Shown: positions 16,559 to 25,703, counted from the stretch's first letter. The stretch is DNA of 64,000 bases from Bacillota bacterium (GCA_023413135.1 JAEZQK010000048.1:1-64000), one strand, 5' to 3'. Numbers and translations are program-made. Notes: generated from the sequence alone by a model not told the origin.

Positions 16559-17476
16559 TCATTTGATTTTCAGCAGCGTTTTGGCGTTGCCTGAAAAGAT
16601 CAGTTCGATATCGCTGTCAGGCATGCCAAGTTCCACACAGTCCCGCATCTGGGTATCCAAATACTGCTTCACAAAGCCCCTGGGAAACCAGAACGAATCG
16701 GTGCCGAAGAGAATGCGGGAGGGACCGATGGTCTGGTAAAATTTCTGGTACAGGTCACGCACCGTCAGGGGATAGGGCATCCACCGCGTCCACTGGTTGG
16801 AGCCGGAGGTATCGATGTAGATGTTGGGGCAGGCCCAGGCAAGGAACAGCGTGTCCTTCGTCTCTCCGCAGCCGAAGTGGGGGATAACAAAAGGAATGGA
16901 GGGGTGGGCCTTGGCCACGTCATGGATCACCATGGGGCTCATGTTCACATGCCGGGCGATGCCGCCGGCCCCGCCCAGGATGCCAAAGTGGATCAAGACG
17001 GGAATCTCATGCTTTTCGCACACTTCCCACACAGGCTCAAGGGACGGATCGTCCAGGGGCTTATCAATGGCCGGGCCCAGGATTTTGTACCCTTTCAGGC
17101 CAAGCTCCGTGAGGGCGTATTCAAGCTTTTGGGCGGCATCCTCATCACAGGGATCATGATGGGCAAAGGCGATGAAACGGTCCGGCGCAAGCTTTACCAC
17201 CCGGGAGGCGATTTCGTTGTTGCCGCAGGTGACAAACACCATATGGGATATATCGTTTTTATCCATTTCCGCAAGCCACATCTTCGCGGTAACGGTCACA
17301 TCTTTTTCCGGGGGAAGTGGCGTGCCAAAATGCCAGGCCTTGCGCCAACGATCCTGCTGTACCTTATTCTTTTCCTGCACGATGCGCCACTTTTCTTCGC
17401 CGTATGTTTCCTGATACGATTTGCCCAAGGAATATCCCTTTACGCCAAAGTGCACATGAAAATCAATAATGGACAT
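16559..17476 (-). CDS. Amidohydrolase_2-family metal-dependent hydrolase/decarboxylase
   Basis: A 305-residue TIM-barrel protein of the PF04909 group. Metal ligands are visible as IIDFHVHF (His7, His9), the strand IPVLIHFG (about 140), IPHFGCGETKD (about 195) and the last-strand GTDSFWFPRG (about 265-275). Relatives include carboxylate hydrolases and decarboxylases such as LigI/ACMSD-type enzymes. It lies between the ABC permeases and the lyase in a tight operon (14 and 21 bases), so it probably works on the same imported compound as the lyase, opening a ring or amide or decarboxylating it. AGGAGG precedes ATG 17476. Confidence 0.85.
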   Translation of the reverse strand: MSIIDFHVHFGVKGYSLGKSYQETYGEEKWRIVQEKNKVQQDRWRKAWHFGTPLPPEKDVTVTAKMWLAEMDKNDISHMVFVTCGNNEIASRVVKLAPDRFIAFAHHDPCDEDAAQKLEYALTELGLKGYKILGPAIDKPLDDPSLEPVWEVCEKHEIPVLIHFGILGGAGGIARHVNMSPMVIHDVAKAHPSIPFVIPHFGCGETKDTLFLAWACPNIYIDTSGSNQWTRWMPYPLTVRDLYQKFYQTIGPSRILFGTDSFWFPRGFVKQYLDTQMRDCVELGMPDSDIELIFSGNAKTLLKIK

Positions 17477-17490
17477 ATATGGACCTCCTG

Positions 17491-18315
17491 TCAGGATTTC
17501 ATGCCGGAAAGATGGATGCCTTCAATGATCTGCTTTTGAAAGATCATGAACACGATGAGCACGGGAACGGTGGCCATGGAAGCCGCCGTCATGATCAGCT
17601 CCCATTGGGAGCCGGCGTCCGTGGAAAACAGCGACAGGCCCACCGGCAGGGTGTACAGATCGTACTGGCTGATGATGATGACCGGCCATAGGAAAGCGTT
17701 CCAATTTCCAAGGAAGGTGAAGATGGCCAGTGCCGAGATGGCGGGCTTGATCAGCGGCAGCGCTATGCGCCAGTAGATGCCGAATTCATTGAGCCCGTCG
17801 ATGCGGGCGGCCTCTATCAAATCGTTGGGCACGCTCTCAAAAAACTGCCGGATCATGAAAATGCCAAAGGCGGAGATCACGCCCGGGAACATGATGGACC
17901 AATAGGTATTCATCCAGCCCAAACGGCTGCTCATCAAATACCAGGGGATCACCAGCATCTCCGTAGGTACCATCAACGTGGCGAGGATGATGATGAATAT
18001 CAGGTTTTTCCCCGGGAAGTTCATTTTACACAGCGTGTAGCCCGTCAGCGTATCAAAGCAAAGCACCGATGCTGTTGTGACAACACCAATAAACAGGCTG
18101 TTCAAAAACCAGCGCACAAAGTTTGTTTTGCCAAGGACCGTTAAGTAGTTCGTGTCCACGAAGGGTTTGGGAATCACGGAAAAGCTGTAAATATCGGAGC
18201 CTGTTTTGAAGGAGGTGAGAACCATCCAAATAAAAGGAAAAATCATGATAAAGCCGCCGATGGAAAGCAGCACATAGACCCACAGCGGATCTTTACGTTT
18301 GCGGTTGCCCTTCAT
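17491..18315 (-). CDS. ABC sugar-type permease, MalG family (CUT1)
   Basis: A 274-residue inner-membrane protein with six predicted helices. The cytoplasmic EAA loop reads EAARIDGLNEFGIYWRIALP (about 180-200), the contact for the ATPase. The basic N-terminus and the closing MKS are normal for the family. It forms the translocation channel with the MalF-type permease just before it (12-base gap). No ATPase gene is in this operon, so a shared MsmX/UgpC-type ATPase elsewhere in the genome is probably used, as is common for CUT1 systems in Firmicutes. Confidence 0.93.
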   Translation of the reverse strand: MKGNRKRKDPLWVYVLLSIGGFIMIFPFIWMVLTSFKTGSDIYSFSVIPKPFVDTNYLTVLGKTNFVRWFLNSLFIGVVTTASVLCFDTLTGYTLCKMNFPGKNLIFIIILATLMVPTEMLVIPWYLMSSRLGWMNTYWSIMFPGVISAFGIFMIRQFFESVPNDLIEAARIDGLNEFGIYWRIALPLIKPAISALAIFTFLGNWNAFLWPVIIISQYDLYTLPVGLSLFSTDAGSQWELIMTAASMATVPVLIVFMIFQKQIIEGIHLSGMKS

Positions 18316-18327
18316 GTGCCGCCCTCC

Positions 18328-19245
18328 TCAATACTCAATCTTCTTGTTCAGCACTTTCATCTGGAATAGGGAAATGACAAGGATGCAAACGAAAAGCGTC
18401 ACCGTCATGGCGCTGGCATAGCCCATGTTGAAGCTTTGAAAGCCGGTTTGATAAATGTAATGCACGATGCTGTTGGTGGAGTTTAATGGCCCACCGGTAC
18501 CCTGAAAGCTGATATTTTTTACCTGGGTGAATATCTGTATGGTTTGGATCATGGTCATCACGCTCAAATATACCACCGTGGGATTTAATAGCGGCAAAGT
18601 GATATGCAGGAACTGGCGCCATGGCTTGGCGCCGTCCATGGCCGCAGCTTCATAGTAAACATGGGGGATCTGTTTCAGGCCTGCCAGGAAAATGATCACC
18701 TTAAACCCCAGGCTCTGCCATACCACGTTTGAGGCGACGACATAAATGGCCTGGGCCGTGCTGCCCATAAAGGGCTGCGCCGGAAGCCCCACGGCCAAAA
18801 GAAGGTTGTTGATGACGCCGCCGGTTTTCATGAACAGCCATCTCCACACCCATGAGACGGCAACCACGCTGGTGACATAGGGGATGAAGTACAAAATGCG
18901 GAAGAGCCCTACGCCGTGTTTTATACGGTTGAGCATGAGGGCGATGCATAATGCGATGATCAGCCCGATGGGCACGCAAAGCAGCACATAGTACAGGGTA
19001 TTGCCCGCAATTTTTAAAAAGGTCTCATCGGCAAACAGCTTTTCATAGTTCCTAAAACCGATGAAGGGGGCTTCGGAAGAGAGGATATTCCACTTGCGTA
19101 CGCTGATATTAAACGCTGAAAAGACGGGATAGATGCGGATCCAAACAAAAAAGACGAGGGGGACCGCAAGGAACGCATATGCCCATAGCGCCTGCTGCTG
19201 CCCAAGCGTTAGCCCCCTTCTCTTTTTGACGGTTAGCTTAAGCAT
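18328..19245 (-). CDS. ABC sugar-type permease, MalF family (CUT1)
   Basis: A 305-residue inner-membrane protein with about six helices. The EAA motif reads EAAAMDGAKPWRQFLHITLP (about 197-216). The N-terminal basic stretch KLTVKKRRGLTLGQQQA precedes the first helix. AGGGAGGA is well placed before ATG 19245. It pairs with the MalG-type permease that follows, and takes substrate from the binding protein encoded before it. Confidence 0.93.
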   Translation of the reverse strand: MLKLTVKKRRGLTLGQQQALWAYAFLAVPLVFFVWIRIYPVFSAFNISVRKWNILSSEAPFIGFRNYEKLFADETFLKIAGNTLYYVLLCVPIGLIIALCIALMLNRIKHGVGLFRILYFIPYVTSVVAVSWVWRWLFMKTGGVINNLLLAVGLPAQPFMGSTAQAIYVVASNVVWQSLGFKVIIFLAGLKQIPHVYYEAAAMDGAKPWRQFLHITLPLLNPTVVYLSVMTMIQTIQIFTQVKNISFQGTGGPLNSTNSIVHYIYQTGFQSFNMGYASAMTVTLFVCILVISLFQMKVLNKKIEY

Positions 19246-19287
19246 TTCTATTCCTCCCTCATCAAATCAGAAGGCTTCATAAAAGGA

Positions 19288-19319
19288 GGGGACGCTCTTT
19301 TAGAGCAAAGAGCGTCCCC
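19288..19319 (-). terminator. Stem-loop between binding-protein and permease genes
   Basis: GGGGACGCTCTT (19288-19299) pairs perfectly with AAGAGCGTCCCC (19308-19319), with CCTTTTAT after it on the minus strand. Such a leaky terminator or 3'-protecting hairpin explains why binding proteins are made in excess of their permeases. Confidence 0.75.
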
Positions 19320-19329
19320 CGGAGCAGTA

Positions 19330-20589
19330 TTAATCGTTCCAGTAGGCGTCGAGTATCGCCTGCGCCTGCCCCACCGCGTAGTCGAGTGCTTCGCGGGGGT
19401 CGACGCCCTCCATCAGCACCATGTTGACGGCGTCCAGAACCACCTGGCGGTCGGCGGCTTCATCCACATAAAAGTAGGAAGAGGCTACCGGCAGCATCTT
19501 GATGAAGGGGGCCAGCTTTTCGTCGGCCAGCAGTTCCTCATCCTGGGCGATGGAAGTACGGGCGCCGATCTCGCCAATGGACTTCGTCCAGCGCTTCATT
19601 ACATCGGCGGAGGTAAGGAAGGCCAGGAATTTTTCGCTGGCTTCCAGTTCCTTGCTTTCGGTACCCTTTAAGATGCCGTTGGTCCAGAAGGAGCCGAAGG
19701 AGGAAGAAACGCCATTGTAGGAAGGCAGAACGGCTACGCCATAGTTCAGGTCCTTGTCACCCGCCAGGGTGCCCAGGCGGAAGGAACCGTCGATGGTCAT
19801 GGCAGCGGCGCCCTGGCGGAAAGCTGTCACATCGTCGGTCATAAAGTCCTGCTCGCCGACGCGGTGCTTGGTATTAAGCTCGCACAGCCATTCAAAGGCC
19901 TGATAGCCGCCTTCAGACTTGTTCCACAGCACGGTCTTGTAGTCTTCGGACAAGGGTTCCTGGCCGAAAAGCTTTAACAGAACCGGACGGAAGTAGGTAT
20001 GCAACTGGCCGCTGGGCTGGAAGGTAAGGCCTTCCACCGTAAGCGTCCCGTTGGCGTCGCGCTTTGTGCAGGCAACCGCCATTTCCACCAGCTCTTCCAA
20101 GGTGGTTGGCGGGGCGTCAAAGCCGTTTGCAGCCAAAATGTCCTTGTTGTACAAAAGGCCCAGCGTGCGCACGGCGATGGGGATGGTGTAGTATTTGCCG
20201 TCAAATTTGTTGATTTGCACCAGGGGCGCAAATTCGGTCTCTATAGTTTCGGCGGAGAAAGAAGCGGCGGGTAGTTCCTGCAAAACGCCGGACTTTACAT
20301 AGGTAGGCACCCAGCCGTAGAAAAGGTTCACGATGTCAGGACCTTCGCCGGCAGCAATGGCCGCGGCCAGCTTTTCCTGATAGGAGTCATAGGGGAAGGT
20401 GGTCTGTACGACCTTGATACCCGGGTTTGCCGCTTCGAATTCGGCAATGAGATCAGTCATGAGGTTCACTTTCGATTCGTAAAAGTACTGCCAGTAGTCG
20501 ATGGTGACCACATCTTCCGCCAGGCCTGTGAAGGGAACAGCCAGCAGAGTAAGGAGCAACGCGGCAAGGATAGACAGCGCCTTTTTCAT
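19330..20589 (-). CDS. Extracellular solute-binding protein of the sugar ABC importer
   Basis: A 419-residue family 1 solute-binding protein. The signal peptide is MKKALSILAALLLTLLAVPF, ending TGLAED. No lipobox Cys is visible, so it lacks the usual Gram-positive lipid anchor and may be held another way or released. The mature part shows the family features IDYWQYF, FEAANPGIKVVQT and a run IAAGEGPDIVNL near residue 90, with KFDGKYYTIPIAVRTLGLLYN in the middle. GAGGAGG precedes ATG 20589. It is encoded between the BadF-type kinase and the two permeases and should decide which compound the operon imports. Confidence 0.92.
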   Translation of the reverse strand: MKKALSILAALLLTLLAVPFTGLAEDVVTIDYWQYFYESKVNLMTDLIAEFEAANPGIKVVQTTFPYDSYQEKLAAAIAAGEGPDIVNLFYGWVPTYVKSGVLQELPAASFSAETIETEFAPLVQINKFDGKYYTIPIAVRTLGLLYNKDILAANGFDAPPTTLEELVEMAVACTKRDANGTLTVEGLTFQPSGQLHTYFRPVLLKLFGQEPLSEDYKTVLWNKSEGGYQAFEWLCELNTKHRVGEQDFMTDDVTAFRQGAAAMTIDGSFRLGTLAGDKDLNYGVAVLPSYNGVSSSFGSFWTNGILKGTESKELEASEKFLAFLTSADVMKRWTKSIGEIGARTSIAQDEELLADEKLAPFIKMLPVASSYFYVDEAADRQVVLDAVNMVLMEGVDPREALDYAVGQAQAILDAYWND

Positions 20590-20718
20590 GATGAACTTTC
20601 CTCCTCATTTTTGTCGGTGGTTTTGGTGAGTTGGGGACGCATTTTTCTTTGTACCAGCCCCTTTCATCCTTTGTCGTGTCCTATGGACAATTATTTAAGA
20701 GAGGTGGATGGTCTCTAT

Positions 20719-21690
20719 TTATGAAAGCGTCGCCTCTTCCATGTGTGCGCTTGTCTCCTCGCCGGGATGCAGCTTGATGCCGGCCATATCGGCCGCCATA
20801 TAGACCGCGCCCCATTCCGCCTCGGTCTTTAATACGGAGACGGTCAGATTGGGGAACTGGGCGCAGATACGCTCTTCCACAGATCTGCGGAGCCATTTGT
20901 TGTTGAGCAGAAAACCGCCGCCAAGCAGCAGGGGATAGGGGTCCTTTTCCATTCCCAGCTCGCGCACTACGGTGGTTACAATCACCAGCAGCTCATCCAG
21001 CGTCTTTACCATGATCTCTGTGGCAACGGCATCACCCTTCAGATGCGCGTTTACCACCACGTGGTTCAGCCTGGCAAGATCGCTTTTATTTTTTTGGTAG
21101 ACAAAATCCACGATTTCATCGAATTCGCTTAGATTCAGATACTTGCAAAAATCGTTGACCATGCATGTTTCCCGCCCCGAATGGTCATACGCCCTCAGGG
21201 CGGCGGTGATCCCCAGGCGGGCCACCCAGTAGGCCGAAGCCTCATCGCCCACAAGATAACCAAACCCGCCTACCCGCCATGTCCTTTTTTGAGCGTTGAT
21301 CCCATACCCAATGGAACCCGTGCCGGAGATGAGCATGATGCCGGGGTTGCCGCGGGTATTGGCGTACAAGGCGATGACGGCGTCGTTCACCACCTTGACG
21401 GGACAGGAAAACTTCAAGCCGTCCAGCATGTTTTCAATCATCCGCCGGGTGGATTCCGTATCCACCCCCGCCGTTCCGAAACAAAGTCCGGCACAGTCGC
21501 TGAGTAAGTGGCCGTAGGTATCACAAAAATTTTTCAGCAGCATGATAAAGTTTTGTTTGACCACGGAGATGGGGTTGCTTTCCACGTTGGTGCTTTTCCC
21601 GGCGCTTGTGCCAATTTTGTTGCCGTCCAAGTCAACCGCCAGCAGCCGGGAATTCGTACCTCCACCGTCGATCCCGATCAGGTACTTCAT
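20719..21690 (-). CDS. BadF/BadG/NagK-type kinase
   Basis: A 323-residue member of the ASKHA ATPases. Phosphate 1 motif LIGIDGGGTNSRLLAVDLDG (about 4-23), phosphate 2 region MLISGTGSIGYGI, adenosine-side LLLGGGFLLNN. GGFGYLVGDEASAYWV matches the conserved Gly-Asp-Glu region of N-acetylglucosamine kinases. It probably phosphorylates an amino sugar or related hexose on entry. It is the first gene of the six-gene operon read away from the AraC regulator. AAGGAG is nine bases before ATG 21690. The 129-base gap to the binding protein holds a short palindrome TGTCC-ATA-GGACA (about 20682-20694) of unknown meaning. Confidence 0.9.
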   Translation of the reverse strand: MKYLIGIDGGGTNSRLLAVDLDGNKIGTSAGKSTNVESNPISVVKQNFIMLLKNFCDTYGHLLSDCAGLCFGTAGVDTESTRRMIENMLDGLKFSCPVKVVNDAVIALYANTRGNPGIMLISGTGSIGYGINAQKRTWRVGGFGYLVGDEASAYWVARLGITAALRAYDHSGRETCMVNDFCKYLNLSEFDEIVDFVYQKNKSDLARLNHVVVNAHLKGDAVATEIMVKTLDELLVIVTTVVRELGMEKDPYPLLLGGGFLLNNKWLRRSVEERICAQFPNLTVSVLKTEAEWGAVYMAADMAGIKLHPGEETSAHMEEATLS

Positions 21691-21872
21691 TGCCTACCAC
21701 TCCTTTTTATGCTGTTGGCCGTTTGCCATTCATATGGTTAAAATATAGCGCCGGCCATAAGAAAAAAACTCTGTAATATTGCGGACAGTTATGGTAAAAT
21801 TCTGGTATCTTGCTATATGGATTACTATTTTACACGATTCCCTGCTTTGGCGTATGCGAAGGGGGAAAAGGA

Positions 21873-22742
21873 ATGATTCGGGAAGATCTCCTGGGCATGG
21901 CAGCCGGTTGCACCATAACGGTCAGAAACGTGGAGACCCATTTTAAAAAGAACGGGCCTCATCTTTCAGCCCGCTATTTGATCTTGTTTTTCAGTGAGGC
22001 GGACGCGATGATGACCTTGGGGGAGCGCATGCTGTCGCTGGTGGACGGCTGCATTGTTTTTGTTCCCCCGCAAGCTGTTTATTCTTTTTCCTATGGTTCC
22101 CGCTGCCGCTATTATTGCCTGTCATTTGAACCGGTGAATGGGGAAAAAAGTGCATTGCTCCGCAGGATGTATGAAAAACGAACGAGCATCATCCATCCAA
22201 GCGACAAAAGCTTCATTCAGTGTCTGCAATTTCAGGTAGAGCAGCTGTACCGCATGCTTCACCAGGATTTGGCTGTGCTTTTAGAGTACCGTGAATCCTA
22301 CACAGCCGCCTGCTTTTCAAAGCTCATTATGGATGTATCTTCCCTGCAGGAGGAAATGGAAGTCAAATTGCCGCAGGACCAGCACCAATTGCTTACCATG
22401 CAGCTGACGGCGTATTTGGATGAAAACTATCTTTCAGCCACTACGCTTACGCAGCTTGAGAAGGTATTTTTTCTCAGCCGTTTTCATTTGTGCCGCCTGT
22501 TTAAAACGCAAATGGAAATGAGCATTGTGGATTACATCCATTGGAAGCGGGTGCAGCATGCCATCGGTTTGCTTGCCGGCACTGATAGGAGTGTTACAAA
22601 AATTTGCTATGAGAGCGGCTTTGGAAGCCTGCAGAGCTTTTATACGGTCTTCAGACGCTATACGCAAAACACGCCATTACAATACAAAAAGAGTAGGCTG
22701 GAGAAAGGAGATATGGGGTTTGGCGGCAAAACCGGCGGCTGA
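21873..22742 (+). CDS. AraC-family transcriptional regulator
   Basis: A 289-residue regulator. The open frame extends back to a TTG at 21810 without a ribosome binding site, while ATG 21873 follows GGGGGAAAAGGA, so 21873 is preferred. Residues 1-150 form a cupin-like sensor half (VDGCIVFVPPQAVYSF). The C-terminal about 100 residues carry two helix-turn-helix units (LTQLEKVFFLSRFHLCRLFK and VTKICYESGFGSLQSFYTVF, then FRRYTQNTPLQYKK). It is divergent from the kinase-transport-lyase operon and most likely activates it in the presence of the imported substrate. A likely minus-strand -10 lies near 21738-21745, and no good -35 accompanies it, which fits activator dependence. Confidence 0.92.
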   Translation: MIREDLLGMAAGCTITVRNVETHFKKNGPHLSARYLILFFSEADAMMTLGERMLSLVDGCIVFVPPQAVYSFSYGSRCRYYCLSFEPVNGEKSALLRRMYEKRTSIIHPSDKSFIQCLQFQVEQLYRMLHQDLAVLLEYRESYTAACFSKLIMDVSSLQEEMEVKLPQDQHQLLTMQLTAYLDENYLSATTLTQLEKVFFLSRFHLCRLFKTQMEMSIVDYIHWKRVQHAIGLLAGTDRSVTKICYESGFGSLQSFYTVFRRYTQNTPLQYKKSRLEKGDMGFGGKTGG

Positions 22743-22755
22743 CCTTCTCTATGAC

Positions 22756-22801
22756 AAAACGTCCGCCCTGCATTTTTGAAAATCGCAGGGCGGACGCTTT
22801 T
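22756..22801. terminator. Hairpin element with AAAACGTCCGCC arms, copy 2
   Basis: CGTCCGCCCTGC (22760-22771), inner ATTTT/AAAAT, then GCAGGGCGGACG (22785-22796), with AAAA before and CTTTTAT after. It is a near-copy of the element at 10871-10914 and serves as a bidirectional terminator between the AraC gene and the convergent ABC operon. Confidence 0.8.
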
Positions 22802-22812
22802 ATTTGGGGATT

Positions 22813-22859
22813 CTCAAGGGATATATCCCTTGAGCGGGGTCCAGGGGCAGAGCCCCTGG
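22813..22859. repeat. Double-hairpin intergenic repeat, copy 1
   Basis: CTCAAGGG-N6-CCCTTGAG (22813-22834) and CCAGGGGC-AGA-GCCCCTGG (22841-22859), joined by a short CGGGGT linker. The same two-stem design with GGGCTCTGCCC and GGGATAT...ATCCC cores recurs at 37758-37806 in the opposite orientation. It looks like a dispersed REP-like element. Confidence 0.6.
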
Positions 22860-24512
22860 CTAGAGAGTGATTTCTTTTTTGCCGCTGACCTTGAAGAACA
22901 CGGCCAAAGCGATGATGGTGGAGAAGGTCAAAATGGAGGAGATGGCGGCGGCGATGCCGTCGTTGCCCCTGATAATCTGGGAATAAATCTCCAGCGTCAT
23001 GGTCTTGGTGCGGGTGGTATAGAGGATGATGGAGGTGGAAAGCTCCGTGATGATCATGATCCAGCTTAAGATGGCCCCGGAGATGACGCCGGGGAGCATC
23101 ATAGGCACGGTGACCTTGAAGAACGTCTTCATGTTGGAAGCCCCCAGGCTGATGGCTGCCTCCTCAATGGACGGGCTGATCTGATGCAATATGGCGGAGG
23201 AGGAGCGCACCGTATAGGGCAGACGGCGGATGACGTAGCTTAGGATCATGATGAAGGCCGTCTGGCTGAAATACAGGGGCTTTTTGCTGAAGGCCATCAA
23301 AAGCGCAATGCCCAGGATCGACCCGGCCACGGTTTCCGGGAACATGGTAGTCACGTCCAGCGCGCTGTTTAAGGCGTTGCGCCTGCGCACAACCACGTAG
23401 GCGATGAGGATGGCTACCACCACGATCACGGCAATGGAGACAAAGCCCAGCACATAGGTGTTGATGATGGACCGGCCAACGGTGGTGAACGCCTCCGCAT
23501 AGCTCTGAAGAGAAAAGCCGGGCACAAACAGCTTGCCGCTGGTTTTGCGGAAGGAGGAGTAGATGACGTAGAATTGGGGCAGCATGGCGATGGCCACGAT
23601 GAGATAGCAGTACAAATGAGCCAGTATGAAGCCGATTCCCTTCAGCTTTTTGGGCTGTATAGGGTGCAGCGCGTTCATGGAAAACTGCTTGCGGCTGACC
23701 ACCAGCTTTTGAAACAGGAAAACGCCGGTGGTGATGACAACTGCCACAATGGAGATGGCGGCGGCCAGGCCGTCACTGCCGCTCACCTCGCCCATGAACT
23801 CGTTGTACACCAGCACGGGCAAGGTGATATACCCTTCACCGATCAGGCGCGGGGTGCCGTAATCGGCAAAGGTGCGCATGAACACCATCAATGCCCCGGC
23901 CAAGAGCGTGGGCATCAAAAGCGGCAGCACGACTTTGAACATCTTGCGTACGCCGGTGCAGCCCATGGATTCCGACGCTTCAATGAGGGAATTGTCCATG
24001 TTCTTGAACGCGCCGGATACGAACATGTACACCAGCGAGTACAATTGCAGCGACATCACCAGCACAATGCCGGGAAAGCCGTAGATATCGGGCAGGGTTA
24101 CGCCGATGGTATTCTTGAGAAAGTCGGTCACCGAGCCGCTGCGGCCAAAGAGCATGATCCAGGAATAGGCGCCGATAAAGGGCGCGGACATGGAGGACAC
24201 CAGCACCAGAATCTCCAGCATGGTCTTGCCCCGGATCTGGTATACGGCCATCAAGTAAGCCAAGGGTGTCGCCAGCAGCACGGAAAACAGCGTCACCGAC
24301 AGCGTGACCTTAAAGCTGTTGCCCATGGCCCGAAGGTAATAGGCCTTGGAAAAGATGCGCTGAAAATGCTCCAGGGAGAAGCCGCCCTCTTTGCCCATCA
24401 CGCTTTGGGACAACAGCGTGATCAGGGGATAGAGCAGAAACAGCGCGTATAAAAGCATGGCGCCAACGGAGATGAACAGCCATACCTCCCAGCGCACGGC
24501 CTTAGCGCGCAT
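22860..24512 (-). CDS. ABC permease of the ferric-iron/phosphonate type (double length)
   Basis: A 550-residue protein with about twelve helices made of two fused permease halves, the FbpB/AfuB/PhnV-like layout. Each half has a cytoplasmic coupling loop: EASESMGCTGVRKMFKVVLP (about 175-195) and EEAAISLGASNMKTFFKVTV (about 455-475). The gene overlaps the ATPase gene by 11 bases (24502-24512), so the two are translationally coupled. With the binding protein at 25704 it forms a complete importer. Candidates for the substrate are ferric iron, 2-aminoethylphosphonate, or a related anion. Sequence alone does not choose. Confidence 0.9.
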   Translation of the reverse strand: MRAKAVRWEVWLFISVGAMLLYALFLLYPLITLLSQSVMGKEGGFSLEHFQRIFSKAYYLRAMGNSFKVTLSVTLFSVLLATPLAYLMAVYQIRGKTMLEILVLVSSMSAPFIGAYSWIMLFGRSGSVTDFLKNTIGVTLPDIYGFPGIVLVMSLQLYSLVYMFVSGAFKNMDNSLIEASESMGCTGVRKMFKVVLPLLMPTLLAGALMVFMRTFADYGTPRLIGEGYITLPVLVYNEFMGEVSGSDGLAAAISIVAVVITTGVFLFQKLVVSRKQFSMNALHPIQPKKLKGIGFILAHLYCYLIVAIAMLPQFYVIYSSFRKTSGKLFVPGFSLQSYAEAFTTVGRSIINTYVLGFVSIAVIVVVAILIAYVVVRRRNALNSALDVTTMFPETVAGSILGIALLMAFSKKPLYFSQTAFIMILSYVIRRLPYTVRSSSAILHQISPSIEEAAISLGASNMKTFFKVTVPMMLPGVISGAILSWIMIITELSTSIILYTTRTKTMTLEIYSQIIRGNDGIAAAISSILTFSTIIALAVFFKVSGKKEITL

Positions 24513-25605
24513 CGCTGATCACCCCCGCGGTAAGGCTTTCCCTGCCGTTTTCCTCAAAAACATTGATCTTATCCAGCTTCAGGCTTAAAAATACCTTGGT
24601 GCCGCTTTCCAAAATGCTGGAAATGGAACTTTCCTCCACGATCTCTACTGTGTTGCCATTGAAGAGTTTCACAAAATAGGTAGTGTTCAGGCCCAGGAAC
24701 ACGCTGGAGAGGATTTCACCCTCGATGCCCATACCGTTTTTCTCCAGAACAAATTCCTCGGGCCGGACGGAGACCTTCACCTTTTGCGAAGCCTTCACAT
24801 CGGGGCGCAGGTAAGCGTAGGGCACTTTGTAGCCGTTATAGAAGGTTAGCGACGGCTGCCCGTCCATGCGCAAATCGGCCTCCAGGGTGTTGCTGCGGCC
24901 GATGAAATTGGCCACGAACAGGTTGGCGGGCCGCTGATAGATGGCCTTGGGCGTGCCTACCTGCTGGATGACGCCTTTGTCCATGACAGCGATGCGGTCG
25001 GAGACGGCCATGGCCTCCTCCTGATCATGGGTGACGTAGACGGTGGTGATGCCCACTTCCTTTTGGATCAGCTTGATGGCGTTGCGCATTTCAATGCGCA
25101 GCTTTGCATCCAGATTGGAAAGAGGCTCATCCATCAAAAGTACGTTGGGATGGATGACGACGGCCCGGGCCAGTGCCACGCGCTGCTGCTGGCCGCCGGA
25201 AAGCCGGTCGGGCATGCGGGAAGCAAACTCGGTAATTTTAACCGTTTCCAAAATGGCGTCCACCCGCTGATTGATCTCCTGCTTGTTAAGGCCCCTGTTG
25301 GTGAGGCCAAAGCCCACATTTTGCCGCACGGTCATGTGGGGGAACACCGCATAGTTCTGGAATACCATGCCGATGTTGCGCTTGGCGGGAGGAATGTCAT
25401 TGATGACCTGCCCGTCGAACGCGATTTTTCCGCCCTCAATGCTGTTGAACCCCGCCACCATGCGCAGCAGCGTCGTCTTGCCGCAACCGGAGGGGCCCAG
25501 CAGCGTAAAGAATTCTCCCTTTCGTACCGAAAGCGATAAGTCCGGAATGATGACGTTGTCCCCATATTTTTTTACGACGTCTGAAAAAGTGATGGATACG
25601 CTCAA
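24502..25605 (-). CDS. ABC importer ATPase (FbpC/PotA type)
   Basis: A 367-residue ATPase. Walker A is GPSGCGKTT (about 37-45), the signature LSGGQQQRVALARA (about 135-148), Walker B LLMDEPLSNLDAKLR, then the switch His in YVTHDQEEAM. A C-terminal TOBE-like region (KVSVRPEEFVLEKNG) is typical of this class. The open frame reaches TTG 25635, but TTG 25605 has AAAGGAG eight bases upstream, so that start is used. It energises the double permease downstream. Confidence 0.94.
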   Translation of the reverse strand: MSVSITFSDVVKKYGDNVIIPDLSLSVRKGEFFTLLGPSGCGKTTLLRMVAGFNSIEGGKIAFDGQVINDIPPAKRNIGMVFQNYAVFPHMTVRQNVGFGLTNRGLNKQEINQRVDAILETVKITEFASRMPDRLSGGQQQRVALARAVVIHPNVLLMDEPLSNLDAKLRIEMRNAIKLIQKEVGITTVYVTHDQEEAMAVSDRIAVMDKGVIQQVGTPKAIYQRPANLFVANFIGRSNTLEADLRMDGQPSLTFYNGYKVPYAYLRPDVKASQKVKVSVRPEEFVLEKNGMGIEGEILSSVFLGLNTTYFVKLFNGNTVEIVEESSISSILESGTKVFLSLKLDKINVFEENGRESLTAGVISDAR

Positions 25606-25648
25606 GGGCGACGCTCCTTTGCTTATATAGGTCAAATGAATTTGAAAG

Positions 25649-25680
25649 GGGCATGCCTGGTGAGGACATCAGGCATGCCC
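25649..25680 (-). terminator. Stem-loop between binding-protein and ATPase genes
   Basis: GGGCATGCCTG (25649-25659) pairs perfectly with CAGGCATGCCC (25670-25680). It lies 24 bases past the binding-protein stop and, like the hairpin at 19288, probably raises binding-protein mRNA over the ATPase and permease part. Confidence 0.7.
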
Positions 25681-25703
25681 GTGGGAAACGATGTGAGATG
25701 GGA

